Numbered from the stretch's first letter, positions 44,771-54,133 are shown. The stretch is DNA of 64,000 nt from Phycisphaerales bacterium (GCA_029260515.1 JAJDDC010000096.1:62001-126000), one strand, 5' to 3'. The notes: generated by a model not told the origin, from the sequence alone. Program-made: numbers and translations.

Positions 44771-46596
44771 GCCTGCCCGGCGCACCTGATGGACAGCCGG
44801 AGAGCGGCGGGACGCCCGCGCCCCAGGGCGGCGGCGGCGCGCGCAAGATGCTGCGCGTCGGCGACGTCCTCATCCAGGAGGGCGTCGTCACCCACGAGCA
44901 GGTCTCCAAGGCCCTGGCCGCGCAGAAGGGCGCGGGGATGATGCTCGGCGAGGTCCTCGTCGAGCAGGGCGCGATCTCCAACGCGACGCTGGTGGGGGCC
45001 CTGGCCCGCTCGCTGGGTGTCCGGGGCGTGCAGATCCGCCACGGGCTCGTGGATCCCGCCCTGCTCGCCGAGATCGGCGACGAGGAGGCCGATCGGCTCA
45101 AGTCGCTGCCCCTGTTCAAGGTGCACGGCGTGCTGACGGTCGCGATGGCCGAGCCGCAGTCGCTGCCGACGATCGACCGTCTGCGCGCGCTGACGGGGTG
45201 CAAGATCCGCCCGGTGCTCGCGCTCGAGGCGAACATACGCGAGTTTATAAAAAAGTACGCGGGCGGGAATGTGGACGTGGACGCGTTCCTCACCAGCCTG
45301 GCCGAGTCGGACGTCGAGGTTATCGAGCGTGAGTCGGTGGACGACGCGCCGACGACGGACCTGGACCAGATGGTCGCGGGCTCGCCGATTGTCAACCTCG
45401 TGAACGTCGCGCTGCTCACGGCTGTCAAGGACGGCGCCAGCGACATCCACCTCGAGCCCAACAAGAAGGGCACACGGATCCGCTACCGGATCGACGGCGC
45501 CCTGCGGGATCTGATGAAGCCGCCGCCCGGGATGCACTCGGCGATCGTCAGCCGGATCAAGATCATCGGCAAGATGGACATCGCCGAGAAGCGGCTGCCG
45601 CAGGAGGGACGCGTCCGCATCGTCGCCGAAGGGCGTGAGATCGACCTGCGTGTCAGCTCGATCCCGACGCTGCTGGGCGAGAAGCTGGTGATCCGCATCC
45701 TCGACAAGGCGAACCTTCGCGTGAGGATGGAGGACCTGGGTTTTCGCACCGATTCGCTGGCCGCGTTCCAGCGGACGCTCAAGCGACCCTACGGACTCGT
45801 CCTGGTCACGGGGCCGACGGGCTCTGGCAAGACGACGACGCTGTACTCGGCGCTCGACCTGCTGCGCAGCCCCGAACTGAACATTGTGACGGTCGAGGAC
45901 CCCGTCGAGTACCAGCTCGACCTGGTGAACCAGATCCAGGTCAACGAGCCGATCGGGCTGAGTTTCGCCCGGACGCTGCGTTCGATCCTGCGTCAGGACC
46001 CGGACGTGGTGATGATCGGCGAGATCCGCGACGAGGAGACGGCGCACGTCGCGGTCCAGGCGGCCCTGACCGGGCACGTTGTGCTCGCGACGCTGCACAC
46101 GAACGACTCGCCCGGCGCGGTCGAGCGTCTGCGGGACATGCACGTCGAGTCGTACCTGATCTCCGCGGCGCTCAACGGCGCCGTCGCCCAGCGGCTGGCG
46201 AGGTCGATCTGCCCGTCGTGCGAGACCAAGTACCACCCCAGCGCCGAGGTGCTCGAGGACGCGGGGCTGGGGCACATGGGCTCGCGAGCATTCCGCAAGG
46301 GCGGCGGGTGCCAGACCTGCCACGATACCGGCTTCCAGGGGCGGTTCGCGATCTACGAGGTGATGGAGGTGGACGCCGAGATCCGACGGATGATCTACGC
46401 CGGCAAGGCGAGCCACGAGCTGCGCGCCGCGCTGACAAGGGCGGGCGTCCGCTCGCTGCGCGAGGAGGGCGTCTCGTACGCGATCGAAGGGAAGACGAGC
46501 CTCGAGGAGGTCCTCCGGGTCACGCATCTGGACGACAGCGCCGAGGCGCCCGAGGCGGCGCCCGCGCTGAAGCTCGATGAAAGGGCCGCGGCATGA
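44767..46596 (+). CDS. GspE/PilB-type assembly ATPase of locus 2
   Basis: A 609-residue ATPase. After a Gly/Pro-rich leader come two MshEN-like repeats (RVGDVLIQEG and LGEVLVEQG), which could bind cyclic-di-GMP. The N2 domain has ASDIHLEP. The core has Walker A GPTGSGKT, Walker B MIGEIRD, TLHTND and the four-cysteine zinc loop (ICPSC, GCQTC). A C-terminal acidic tail follows. The GTG start overlaps the STAS stop (GTGA). Its pairing with the GspF/PilC gene directly downstream makes it the motor for locus 2. Confidence 0.93.
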   Translation: MSLPGAPDGQPESGGTPAPQGGGGARKMLRVGDVLIQEGVVTHEQVSKALAAQKGAGMMLGEVLVEQGAISNATLVGALARSLGVRGVQIRHGLVDPALLAEIGDEEADRLKSLPLFKVHGVLTVAMAEPQSLPTIDRLRALTGCKIRPVLALEANIREFIKKYAGGNVDVDAFLTSLAESDVEVIERESVDDAPTTDLDQMVAGSPIVNLVNVALLTAVKDGASDIHLEPNKKGTRIRYRIDGALRDLMKPPPGMHSAIVSRIKIIGKMDIAEKRLPQEGRVRIVAEGREIDLRVSSIPTLLGEKLVIRILDKANLRVRMEDLGFRTDSLAAFQRTLKRPYGLVLVTGPTGSGKTTTLYSALDLLRSPELNIVTVEDPVEYQLDLVNQIQVNEPIGLSFARTLRSILRQDPDVVMIGEIRDEETAHVAVQAALTGHVVLATLHTNDSPGAVERLRDMHVESYLISAALNGAVAQRLARSICPSCETKYHPSAEVLEDAGLGHMGSRAFRKGGGCQTCHDTGFQGRFAIYEVMEVDAEIRRMIYAGKASHELRAALTRAGVRSLREEGVSYAIEGKTSLEEVLRVTHLDDSAEAPEAAPALKLDERAAA

Positions 46597-47819
46597 ACTT
46601 CGAGTACCGCGCGTACGACAACTCGGGCGCCGAGACCAAGGGCTCGATCGACGCATCGGACAGCGAGGACGCCGTTGAGCGCCTGCGTCGCAAGGGATTG
46701 TTCGTGGTTGAGGTGTCGAAGGGGGATTCTGGTGACAGAGGGCCCTCAAGGGGTCGGGGCGGGTCGGGCGGGGGCGGCGGGAGCAAGAAGCAACTCGCGT
46801 TGATGGCGCGCGAGCTGTCCGTGCTTGTGACGACGGGCACCCCGCTTGTCGATGCGTTGGCCGCGGTCGAGCGCCAGGCCGACACCGAGAAGTGGCGGTC
46901 CGTGATCAACGATGTGCGGACGCGCGTCGAGGAAGGCTCGACGCTGGCCGACGCGCTCGAGGCACGTCCGGAAGTATTCGATCCAGTGTTCCGTAGCCTG
47001 ATCGCGGCGGGCGAATCGAGCGGGCAGCTCGACGAGATGCTGATGCGCCTGGCGACGCTCACCCGCCGCCAGCTGGCCGCCAGGGGCAGCATCATCGGGG
47101 CGCTCGTGTACCCCGCGCTGCTGCTCACGGTCTGCTGCGGCGTGCTGACGGTCATGATCGCGGTCGTGCTCCCGCGGTTCGCGGGGCTTTTCGAGACGCT
47201 CGACGCGCCGCTGCCCGCATCGACCAAGGTGCTGATGGGTATCAGCGGCTTCATCCGGGCGTATTGGTGGGGCGTGGTCCCGGGCCTGATCGTGGGCGTT
47301 GTTGGCCTGTGCCTGTACATCAGAACGCCTTCGGGCAAGCGTGTGCTGGACACGGTCGCGATCAGGGCGCCGCAGATCGGGCGCCTGACCCGCTCGCTAT
47401 GCGTCGCGAGGATCATGCGTCTGCTGGGGACCCTGCTTGAGAGCCGGGTGCCGATGATGGAGGCGCTCGCGCTGACGCGTGATTCGGTCGGCAATCGGCA
47501 TTACGCCGCGATCGTCGAGCAGGCCGAGGACGCGGTGACGAGGGGCGAGTCGGTCAGCGAGGCGTTCAGCCGCTCCGGTCTCATCCCGGCATCCACGTGC
47601 GAGGCGATCCGCAATGGCGAGCAGTCGGGCAAGCTCGCGGTCGTGCTCTCGGCCCTGGCAGATTACATGGACGAGGAGAACCAGACGACGCTCAAATCGC
47701 TGGGCACGCTGCTCGAGCCGATCATCATGATCCTGCTGGGGCTGGTGGTTGGGTTCGTCGCGGTGAGCATGGTCCTGCCGCTGTTCGATCTGACCGCGTC
47801 GGCGGGGGGGGGCGGCTGA
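46593..47819 (+). CDS. GspF/PilC-type inner-membrane platform protein of locus 2
   Basis: A 408-residue platform protein with the usual N-terminal MNFEYRAYDNSG, a glycine-rich linker (about 50-65), then two T2SSF domains and three transmembrane helices. The start overlaps the ATPase stop (ATGA), and the stop overlaps pilM (TGATG). It is clearly distinct from the copy at 11369, which supports two separate assembly machines. Confidence 0.93.
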   Translation: MNFEYRAYDNSGAETKGSIDASDSEDAVERLRRKGLFVVEVSKGDSGDRGPSRGRGGSGGGGGSKKQLALMARELSVLVTTGTPLVDALAAVERQADTEKWRSVINDVRTRVEEGSTLADALEARPEVFDPVFRSLIAAGESSGQLDEMLMRLATLTRRQLAARGSIIGALVYPALLLTVCCGVLTVMIAVVLPRFAGLFETLDAPLPASTKVLMGISGFIRAYWWGVVPGLIVGVVGLCLYIRTPSGKRVLDTVAIRAPQIGRLTRSLCVARIMRLLGTLLESRVPMMEALALTRDSVGNRHYAAIVEQAEDAVTRGESVSEAFSRSGLIPASTCEAIRNGEQSGKLAVVLSALADYMDEENQTTLKSLGTLLEPIIMILLGLVVGFVAVSMVLPLFDLTASAGGGG

Positions 47820-48892
47820 TGGGCGTGGCGCGCCGGTACTCTCCGATCGGGATCGACTTCGGGGCGCGCGAGGTGCGTGCTGTCCAACTCGTCCGCGACC
47901 ACGCGGGCGTCCGACTGCACCGCGCCGCGTGCCCGCCGTCGCCTCTGTCCCAGCCGCGACGCGAGGGCGGCGCCGATGCCACGGCGCCCGCCGAACACAC
48001 CCACCCCTCAGACGAGGGGCTCGCGGACGCGTGGGCGAGCCTGCAACGCCGGGGATTCCGCGGGCGGCGTGTCGCGCTGGCCGCGCCGGGCGGGTCTACG
48101 AAGTCGAGCGTGGTCGAGTGCCCGCGTCCCGATGCAGTCGGGATGGTCAACGAGATCGTCCGGGTCGAACTGACGCGGGCGCACGCACTGGAGCCGGGCT
48201 CGTTCGAGACCGCGTGGTGGGAGCTCCCCCGGCGGGCGAGCAAGGGGGGCGCCGTGCTGGCGTGCGCCTGCGGGCACGAGATCACCCGCGGGATCGACGA
48301 GCGTTGCTGCGCGTTGGGTCTCGATGTCGTCGCGATCGACGTCCGCTCGCTCGCGCTGGCGCGGGCGTGCGCCCCGCTGCTCGATGGCGGCGAACGCGTG
48401 CTCGATGCAATCGTCGAGATCGGCTGGGACTGCTCACGCGTGCTTGTCGTCGGCGGCGGCGTGTTGCTCTACGAGAGGGAGCTTCCCGAGTGCACGCTCG
48501 AGCGCGCCCAAGACCAGATCGCCGCGGAACTGATGACTGACGCACAGACCGCGCGCGGCGCCATATTCAAGGTCGGCGCCGCGACGGAAGGGACGGCGTC
48601 GGGGGTGCTCGCCCCGAGCGTGCGTGCGGGTGTCGCGCGGCTCGCCGAGCCAATCGTGGGCGAGCTGGGCGTCTCTATCTCGTACGCGGTGCGCAACTAC
48701 GGCCTGGAAGCCACGGGCAATATTGCTCTCGTTGGCGACGGCGCCGTGATCCCGGGGCTCCCCGCCTTGATCGGTGAGGGCGCCGGGATGCGGACACTCG
48801 TATGGGAGGCGCCCGCTGGCGGGTGCGGCGGTCGCCCGGCGATGGCGGCGGCCTGGGGACTGGCGGCCAGGTTTGACCGAGGAACCGCATGA
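47819..48892 (+). CDS. pilM: PilM-like actin-fold assembly protein
   Basis: A 357-residue protein starting with SPIGIDFGAREVRAVQL, the PilM/actin-like phosphate-1 motif. Later segments AIVEIGWDCSRVLVV (phosphate-2) and NIALVGDGAVIPGLP (adenosine motif) complete an ATP-binding actin-like fold. PilM binds the N-terminus of PilN at the inner membrane. Position directly before PilN- and PilO-like genes supports the call, since sequence identity to well-known PilM proteins appears low. Its stop overlaps the next start (ATGA). Confidence 0.85.
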   Translation: MGVARRYSPIGIDFGAREVRAVQLVRDHAGVRLHRAACPPSPLSQPRREGGADATAPAEHTHPSDEGLADAWASLQRRGFRGRRVALAAPGGSTKSSVVECPRPDAVGMVNEIVRVELTRAHALEPGSFETAWWELPRRASKGGAVLACACGHEITRGIDERCCALGLDVVAIDVRSLALARACAPLLDGGERVLDAIVEIGWDCSRVLVVGGGVLLYERELPECTLERAQDQIAAELMTDAQTARGAIFKVGAATEGTASGVLAPSVRAGVARLAEPIVGELGVSISYAVRNYGLEATGNIALVGDGAVIPGLPALIGEGAGMRTLVWEAPAGGCGGRPAMAAAWGLAARFDRGTA

Positions 48893-49479
48893 ACGTCCCG
48901 ACGATCAACCTGCTGCCGCGCGAGACGCTCGTCGCCCGTGACCGCAGACGCTGGGTCCAGAGGTGGGCGATCGTGGTCGTCGGCTGCGTGGTGATGGTGG
49001 GTGTGGGTGTCGCTGGGAACCTCGCGCCCGCGATGAGCGGGCAGGACGTCGTCGAGAGGCGGCTGGCGACAGTGCGTGCACGCGTCCGCGAGATCGACGG
49101 CGAGATCCCCGCGGCGCGCGAGCAGCTCGCGGATGTGACGCGTCGGCTCCGCGCTTCCGAGCGCGTCCAGCTCCGACCGGACTGGGGGGCGTTGCTGGCG
49201 TATCTTGATCAGCTCCGGGGCGAGGATGTCGTGCTCGAGCGGGTCGGCGTCTCCGAGACGCCGGACGGGAAGATTGTCCTCCGCCTCCGGGGTCTGAGCG
49301 GCGTTCAGGGACGCGAGGGCACGCTCGTGCTCGGCCTCGAGCGGTCCGGGCTCTTCGAGCGCACGACACTCATCAAGACGCAGCGCATCAGTGTTCTTGG
49401 CAGCGACCGCATCTCGTTCGAGGTCGAGAGCGTGTTCGCCGACGCCGGCGAGGTACTCGTGGAGGCGCCTGCGCCATGA
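48889..49479 (+). CDS. pilN: PilN-like assembly protein
   Basis: A 196-residue protein with the PilN N-terminal motif INLLPRE (residues 6-12), which docks into PilM, one transmembrane helix (about 25-47), a coiled coil (50-85) and a ferredoxin-like C-terminal domain. It overlaps both neighbours by four bases. It forms the inner-membrane alignment complex with PilM and PilO. Confidence 0.88.
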   Translation: MNVPTINLLPRETLVARDRRRWVQRWAIVVVGCVVMVGVGVAGNLAPAMSGQDVVERRLATVRARVREIDGEIPAAREQLADVTRRLRASERVQLRPDWGALLAYLDQLRGEDVVLERVGVSETPDGKIVLRLRGLSGVQGREGTLVLGLERSGLFERTTLIKTQRISVLGSDRISFEVESVFADAGEVLVEAPAP

Positions 49480-50072
49480 GTGGTGTTCTCGACAAACTCG
49501 GACCGCTCGCCCCGGTGCACGCCGCGGGTCTGGGCGCGATCGGGCTCGTTGCCGTGGCGGCGTGGCTGGTCGTGGTCCGCCCGTCGTCGGCCCAGGAGCA
49601 CGAACGCGAGCTGCTGATCCGGCGGCTCGCCGAGGCCGAACCGCGGCTCATCGAGCTCGAAACGACACTCGCTCGGACGAGGGCGGAAACGGATGCCGCC
49701 AGGCGGGCGCACGAAGCGAGACAGGACAAGCTCGGCGGCCCGGAGCTGCGGAACGCGCGGCTGACGAGCCTCACGCAACTGGCCGACGAGTGCGGCCTGC
49801 GGATCGACCGGATGGAGCCGGGCGCGATCGAGCGCGAGGGGATGTACCTCGTCATGCCGATCAGGATCGAGGGCGTGGGGGGGTACCCGCGGTGCGCCCG
49901 GTTTCTCAGCCTGCTGATCGAGCGGTTCTCGGACATGAACGCGGTCGCGTTCTCGCTCGACGCCGAGGCCGGCGCAGGCGCCAGGCCGGCCCGCTTCGGG
50001 TTCGATCTTGACTGGTACGCGGATCCTGCGGGCCACGACATGGAATCTCCCGACGGATCGCTTGACGGCTGA
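49476..50072 (+). CDS. pilO: PilO-like assembly protein
   Basis: A 198-residue protein with one transmembrane helix (about 16-37), a coiled coil (40-85) and a C-terminal ferredoxin-like domain containing VGGYPRCARFLSLLIER, which resembles the conserved PilO segment G.Y..l..Fl..l. Its start overlaps the PilN-like stop. PilO pairs with PilN in the inner-membrane alignment complex. Confidence 0.88.
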   Translation: MSGVLDKLGPLAPVHAAGLGAIGLVAVAAWLVVVRPSSAQEHERELLIRRLAEAEPRLIELETTLARTRAETDAARRAHEARQDKLGGPELRNARLTSLTQLADECGLRIDRMEPGAIEREGMYLVMPIRIEGVGGYPRCARFLSLLIERFSDMNAVAFSLDAEAGAGARPARFGFDLDWYADPAGHDMESPDGSLDG

Positions 50073-50096
50073 GCGTGTGAATCACTCCGTGTATAT

Positions 50097-50624
50097 ATGG
50101 AGTTGTCGCGTGAGCGGAAAATCTTCGTGATGGTTGCGGGCGTAGCGGCGGCCGCGTTCGTGATCGACCGTGGCGTGCTTGGCGAGAGCCAGGCCGCGGC
50201 GGGCCCGATCCTTGCGGACGTGCCGCTGCTCAGCGCCGGAACGCCCGGGCAAGCCGGCGAGCAGCTCGGGGGCATCGACCAGACAGGCGCCGAGATCGCA
50301 CGGCGCATCCGCGCGCTGGTCGTCGAGAGTGGAGTCGAGGGGGACGGGTCGGGCGACGCGTTCGCGATACCCGCCGAGTGGACCGCTCCCCCCCAGCCGA
50401 TCCCGGACGCGGACGGCGCCTCCGTGCAATCGACGCCCGTGCCGAGACCGACGTTCCAGCTCTCGGCCGCGATGCCGACCAAGCGGGGTGGGATCGCGGT
50501 GATCGACGGGCGGACGTATCGGACGGGCGAGCGTATCGGCGCCTACACACTCGCGAGCGTGACGGACCGGGCGGTGACGCTGGACGGGCCCGCGGGCGTG
50601 ATCAGCCTCGAGGTCGAGCGATGA
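50097..50624 (+). CDS. PilP/GspC-like membrane-anchored protein
   Basis: A 175-residue protein with one N-terminal transmembrane helix, a Pro/Ala-rich linker and a small C-terminal beta domain: GGIAVIDGRTYRTGERIG, then a repeated beta hairpin. This resembles the HR-type domain of PilP and GspC/GspB that contacts the secretin. Gene order PilM-N-O then this protein fits PilP. Similarity is by layout and a short motif only, and no lipobox is present, unlike classical PilP. Confidence 0.65.
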   Translation: MELSRERKIFVMVAGVAAAAFVIDRGVLGESQAAAGPILADVPLLSAGTPGQAGEQLGGIDQTGAEIARRIRALVVESGVEGDGSGDAFAIPAEWTAPPQPIPDADGASVQSTPVPRPTFQLSAAMPTKRGGIAVIDGRTYRTGERIGAYTLASVTDRAVTLDGPAGVISLEVER

Positions 50625-50794
50625 CCCCCACAACGGGGTGTTGACCTGTGCGGGTTGCGCCGGGCGGCCCGGGCTGATCGCGGCGCCGGGCTCGCGCACG
50701 ATCAAGCGTCGCCCGCAACGTGTCGAATGAACGTGAGCACCGGCGGGGTTGCCGGCACGATCAGGGCGGACAAGCCCGTTGAGGAGACGTCGCA

Positions 50795-51271
50795 ATGCTG
50801 AGTCATATCCGGGCCAGGCGGGGCTTTAGTCTGATCGAGCTGGTGATCGTGGTGGTGATCCTCGGGATCATCGGCGCGATCGCGATCCCGCGGATGAGCC
50901 GCGGCGCCGCGGGCGCGGCCGACTCGGCCGTCATGGCCGACCTCGCCGCCCTCCGCAACGCCATCGAGATGTACCGCGCCGAGCACAACGGCACGTACCC
51001 CGACGAAACCACCGTCGCCAACCAGCTGACGATGTACTCCGACATCCTGGGCGACACCCAGGCCGCCTCGGACGCGACACACATCTACGGCCCGTACCTG
51101 CACTCGATCCCGAAGCAGAAGGCCGGGGCGCAGAAGGGCAAGAACGCGATCTCCGCCACCGACGGCGCCGCGACCGCGGGGTGGATCTACCAGAACTCGG
51201 ACCACCGGATCTACGCCAACTGTGCCGCGGGCACGGCCGATCAGAACGGCGTCGACTACCGGGATTATTGA
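50795..51271 (+). CDS. GspG-like major pseudopilin of locus 2
   Basis: A 158-residue protein with leader MLSHIRARRG and mature start FSLIELVIVVVILGIIG, Glu at +5. The segment LAALRNAIEMYRAEHNGTYP matches the conserved post-helix part of GspG and related major pseudopilins. The size fits a major subunit (130-160), the only one of that size in the window. GAGGAGA precedes the ATG. A 170-base gap upstream and a large inverted repeat downstream set it apart from the overlapped genes around it, which would allow it to be made in excess. Confidence 0.9.
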   Translation: MLSHIRARRGFSLIELVIVVVILGIIGAIAIPRMSRGAAGAADSAVMADLAALRNAIEMYRAEHNGTYPDETTVANQLTMYSDILGDTQAASDATHIYGPYLHSIPKQKAGAQKGKNAISATDGAATAGWIYQNSDHRIYANCAAGTADQNGVDYRDY

Positions 51272-51300
51272 TCCCGGCGATGCGTGAGAGCCTTTTCGCG

Positions 51301-51350
51301 CGGCCCCGTCTCCGCTCGGCGTACCGACACGCCGGGACGAGGCGGGGCCG
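51301..51350 (+). promoter_or_regulatory. Large inverted repeat after the major pseudopilin gene
   Basis: CGGCCCCG (51301-51308) and CGGGGCCG (51343-51350) form an 8-bp outer stem around an inner stem CGGCGT/ACGCCG (51317-51334). It lies between the major pseudopilin and the minor pseudopilin genes, with only a weak T-rich tail. It could act as an attenuator or protect the upstream mRNA, giving more major than minor subunits. Confidence 0.45.
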
Positions 51351-51372
51351 TTCCCGTTCGAGGGAGCCTGGC

Positions 51373-51933
51373 ATGAATCGTACGTTCGCACACGCGGATC
51401 GGACGGTGGGGCGGGCGTTCTCGCTCTTCGAGCTTGTGCTCGTGATCGTGATTATGGCGCTGATGGCCGGCATCGCGATCCCGATGTTCGCGGGCGCCAA
51501 TGCCCGGTACCGCCTCGACGCCGCGGCCCTGCGTCTGCAGGCGGACGCGGATCACGTCGCCGAACGCGCCCGCGCGAGCGGGGCGGCGCACGAGATCGAG
51601 TTCGACAAGACGGGCGGGGCGTACACGATCTACTCGGGCGCCGGCGAAGGGCGGGTCGCGCTCTCGACCGTCCGCCTCGCGGGCGAGCCGTACCGGGCGG
51701 CCATCGACTCGGTCAGCATCACCGGCGGGGGCGCCATCATGACGTTCGACGGCTTCGGTCGCCCGTACGCGGGCGTGTCGGTCGTCCTCGGCGTCGGCGA
51801 GGGCAAACGCACGCTCGTGCTCGCGGACGACGCGTCGGCCAAGGGCGGGGACGCCGAGCCCGAGGACGACGGTGGGATCAAACTCATCGACCTGCCCGTC
51901 GAGATCATCGGCGGGCTCCTGGGGGGAACGTGA
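51373..51933 (+). CDS. GspH-like minor pseudopilin with Ala at the cleavage site
   Basis: A 186-residue prepilin-like protein. The leader ends GRA|FSLFE: Ala replaces Gly at -1, while Glu +5 is kept. The body fits GspH: a long helix, then a beta-rich domain with GGAYTIYSG and IMTFDGFGRPY, a GspH-type strand. Size matches GspH (about 170-200). The stop overlaps the next start (TGATG). As in the product at 16216, the changed -1 residue may affect processing. Confidence 0.85.
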   Translation: MNRTFAHADRTVGRAFSLFELVLVIVIMALMAGIAIPMFAGANARYRLDAAALRLQADADHVAERARASGAAHEIEFDKTGGAYTIYSGAGEGRVALSTVRLAGEPYRAAIDSVSITGGGAIMTFDGFGRPYAGVSVVLGVGEGKRTLVLADDASAKGGDAEPEDDGGIKLIDLPVEIIGGLLGGT

Positions 51934-53609
51934 TGGCCAGCACACGCCGCGGCCGATCGCCCGGCTACTCGCTTATGGAGATGGTGGTCGCGATGGGCGT
52001 CGCGACGCTGCTGCTGGGCGCCCTGGGCTCGGCGGTCGTCATCGCGGCCTCCGCGCTGCCCGGCGCCGGCGGGAGCGCGACCGACACGATGCTCGAGACG
52101 TCCCGGGCGCTCGACAGCCTCGCCGCGGACCTGGAGAAAGCGGTCTACGCGCCCGAGCGCCGCGTCACCGCCGCGAGCGTGGTCCTGCCCGACCACGACG
52201 CCGACGGCGCCCCCGAACTCGTCCGCTACGCCTGGTCGGGCACGGAGCACGACCCGCTGACGTTGGTAGAGGACGCGGGCGACCCGCTGGCGGTGCTCGA
52301 TGGCGTCAGCGCCTTCGCGCTCGGGTATGACACCGCGACCCGGGCCGACACGTACCCCGGCGCCATCGTGACGAACGAGACGCAGGTGGATTCGTTCCCC
52401 GCGGTCGTCACGGAGGTCGGCAGCATTACCCTCGACGATGGCAAGGCGTTCGCCCAGCACATCACGCCGAGCCTGCCAGAGGGTGTCGCTTCGTGGCGCC
52501 CGACGCGGTTCGAGATCTACGCAAAGAAGCAGGGTGTGATCATCATCGGCGCGGGTGGGCAGCTCAAGATCCAGCTCAGGAGTGCGTCAGGAGGGCGCCC
52601 GACGACGACCGTGCTGACCGAGATCGCGACAAACGAATCCGGGCTTCCGAATTCGTACGACTGGGTCCCGCTCGAGTGGGCGACGTCGCCCACGCTCGAC
52701 GCGGGGGCTGAATATTTTCTCGTATTTGGCAACTCGTCCGGCTCTGGTTCGGCGGGTCGCATACAAACCGAGTGGGCTGCGGGCGCGGGTCTGTACGACG
52801 GGAGTGTCGATTCCGGGACATACTGGTCCGGTGGCGACACGGACCCGAGCTGGTCAGAGCGTGGCGGTCAGGAGATCCTCTTCCGACTCCACGGCGAGTA
52901 CGAGACGCAAAACCCGGACATCGCGGTCACGCGCCGGTTCGTCACGCGGTTCACGATCGGGGCGACGTCGGGCGTCGAGCACCCGGTGTCGCTCGCGACC
53001 GAGGCCCGCGCGCTCAACGCGCCCGAGGTGCTCTCGATGTTCTGGGACGCGGATTTCGCCTCTGATCCGACCGCCCTCGACCTCAACGCCGACTCGGCCG
53101 CCGACTGGGCCGCAGCGGACGGCGAGTTCGACGCCGCCGCGCTCGTTGGCGGGACCTGGAAGGGCCTGGAACAACTCGTCGCAGCGCCCAAGACGGATCT
53201 CACGGGCGTCACGACCGTGGACCTCCGCTGGCGGTGCGTCACGTCGGGGCAGCCCGGGGCATACTTCGTCATCGCGGCCGACCAGGGGGGCGGCGAGCAG
53301 GCAGTCCTCCGGCTCTTGCTCAGGCGACGCGACGCATCAAGCCAGCGGCTCACGCTCTCGTACGTCGATCCGGACGACGGGATGACGACGCTCGCGGACG
53401 TCTCGCCCACGAGCACGGCCATGCTCGACACCCGCCTCGTCATCGATCCGGGCTCGGACTCGGTCGTGTTCGTGGTCGATGGTTCTGAGGTCGGGACGTT
53501 CGCGTACCAGAAGCGCGCCTACGCCGCGGGCGAGCACAAAACGGCGATCCTTCCCCTCGGGACAGGCGTCGAGGTGGACCGGGCGCGCGTGCGGATGGGG
53601 GCTCCATGA
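51933..53609 (+). CDS. GspJ-like minor pseudopilin with embedded lectin-like domains
   Basis: A 558-residue prepilin-like protein. Mature start is G|YSLMEMVVAMGV with Tyr at +1 and Glu at +5. The N-terminal 150 residues resemble GspJ (LDSLAADLEKAVYAPERR). About residues 155-315 are an inserted beta-sandwich with ITPSLPEGVASWRPTRFEIYAKK and an aromatic, Gly/Ser-rich part, and its codons are less GC-rich than the flanks. The GspJ part seems to resume near 330 (TRRFVTRFTIG). About 350-558 look like a LamG/concanavalin-type sandwich. Minor pilins with such domains often act as tip adhesins. Confidence 0.75.
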   Translation: MASTRRGRSPGYSLMEMVVAMGVATLLLGALGSAVVIAASALPGAGGSATDTMLETSRALDSLAADLEKAVYAPERRVTAASVVLPDHDADGAPELVRYAWSGTEHDPLTLVEDAGDPLAVLDGVSAFALGYDTATRADTYPGAIVTNETQVDSFPAVVTEVGSITLDDGKAFAQHITPSLPEGVASWRPTRFEIYAKKQGVIIIGAGGQLKIQLRSASGGRPTTTVLTEIATNESGLPNSYDWVPLEWATSPTLDAGAEYFLVFGNSSGSGSAGRIQTEWAAGAGLYDGSVDSGTYWSGGDTDPSWSERGGQEILFRLHGEYETQNPDIAVTRRFVTRFTIGATSGVEHPVSLATEARALNAPEVLSMFWDADFASDPTALDLNADSAADWAAADGEFDAAALVGGTWKGLEQLVAAPKTDLTGVTTVDLRWRCVTSGQPGAYFVIAADQGGGEQAVLRLLLRRRDASSQRLTLSYVDPDDGMTTLADVSPTSTAMLDTRLVIDPGSDSVVFVVDGSEVGTFAYQKRAYAAGEHKTAILPLGTGVEVDRARVRMGAP

Positions 53610-54133
53610 GACGGGCCGGGCGTGGGTTCTCGATGATGGAGGTCGTGCTCTCGGTGGCGCTGGTGGGCATCGTGCTCGTCGCGGCGTTGAACACGGTCGC
53701 GGGCGCGAAGGCGGCGCAGGCGCAGCTGAACGAACGCACCGCGGGCGCGGTCCTGTGCGAATCGCTGATGGGTGAGATCCTCTCGCAGGCGTACGAGGAC
53801 GCGGGCGAGGCCAAGGCGAGCTTCGGCAAGCGCGCCGGCGAGGTCGGTGATGGCTCACGCAAACTCTTCGACGACGTGGACGACTACCACGGCTGGGAAT
53901 CTACGCCGCCCGAGGACAAGGGCGGCTCAAAGATCGATTGGGCGACCGGGCTCACACGCGAGGTGAGCGTCGTGTGCGTCAGGCCCGCGGACTTCGCGGA
54001 CACGAGCCCAAACGGCGAGTGCCTCAAGCGGGTCGTGGTCAGGGTCAAGCGGGGCGCGAGGGTGGTGTACCAGCTCGAGGCGTACGCCTCGCCGCTGTGG
54101 CCCGACCCGCGTGAAGCCGAGGGAGCGGACTGA
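53606..54133 (+). CDS. GspI/PilV-like minor pseudopilin
   Basis: A 175-residue prepilin-like protein with cleavage site GRG|FSMMEVVLSVALVG and Glu at +5. Size and order (H, J, I, then a K-like protein) fit GspI/PilV. It overlaps the upstream gene by four bases and the downstream gene by one. An acidic central part (about 75-110) is unassigned. Confidence 0.85.
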   Translation: MRRAGRGFSMMEVVLSVALVGIVLVAALNTVAGAKAAQAQLNERTAGAVLCESLMGEILSQAYEDAGEAKASFGKRAGEVGDGSRKLFDDVDDYHGWESTPPEDKGGSKIDWATGLTREVSVVCVRPADFADTSPNGECLKRVVVRVKRGARVVYQLEAYASPLWPDPREAEGAD

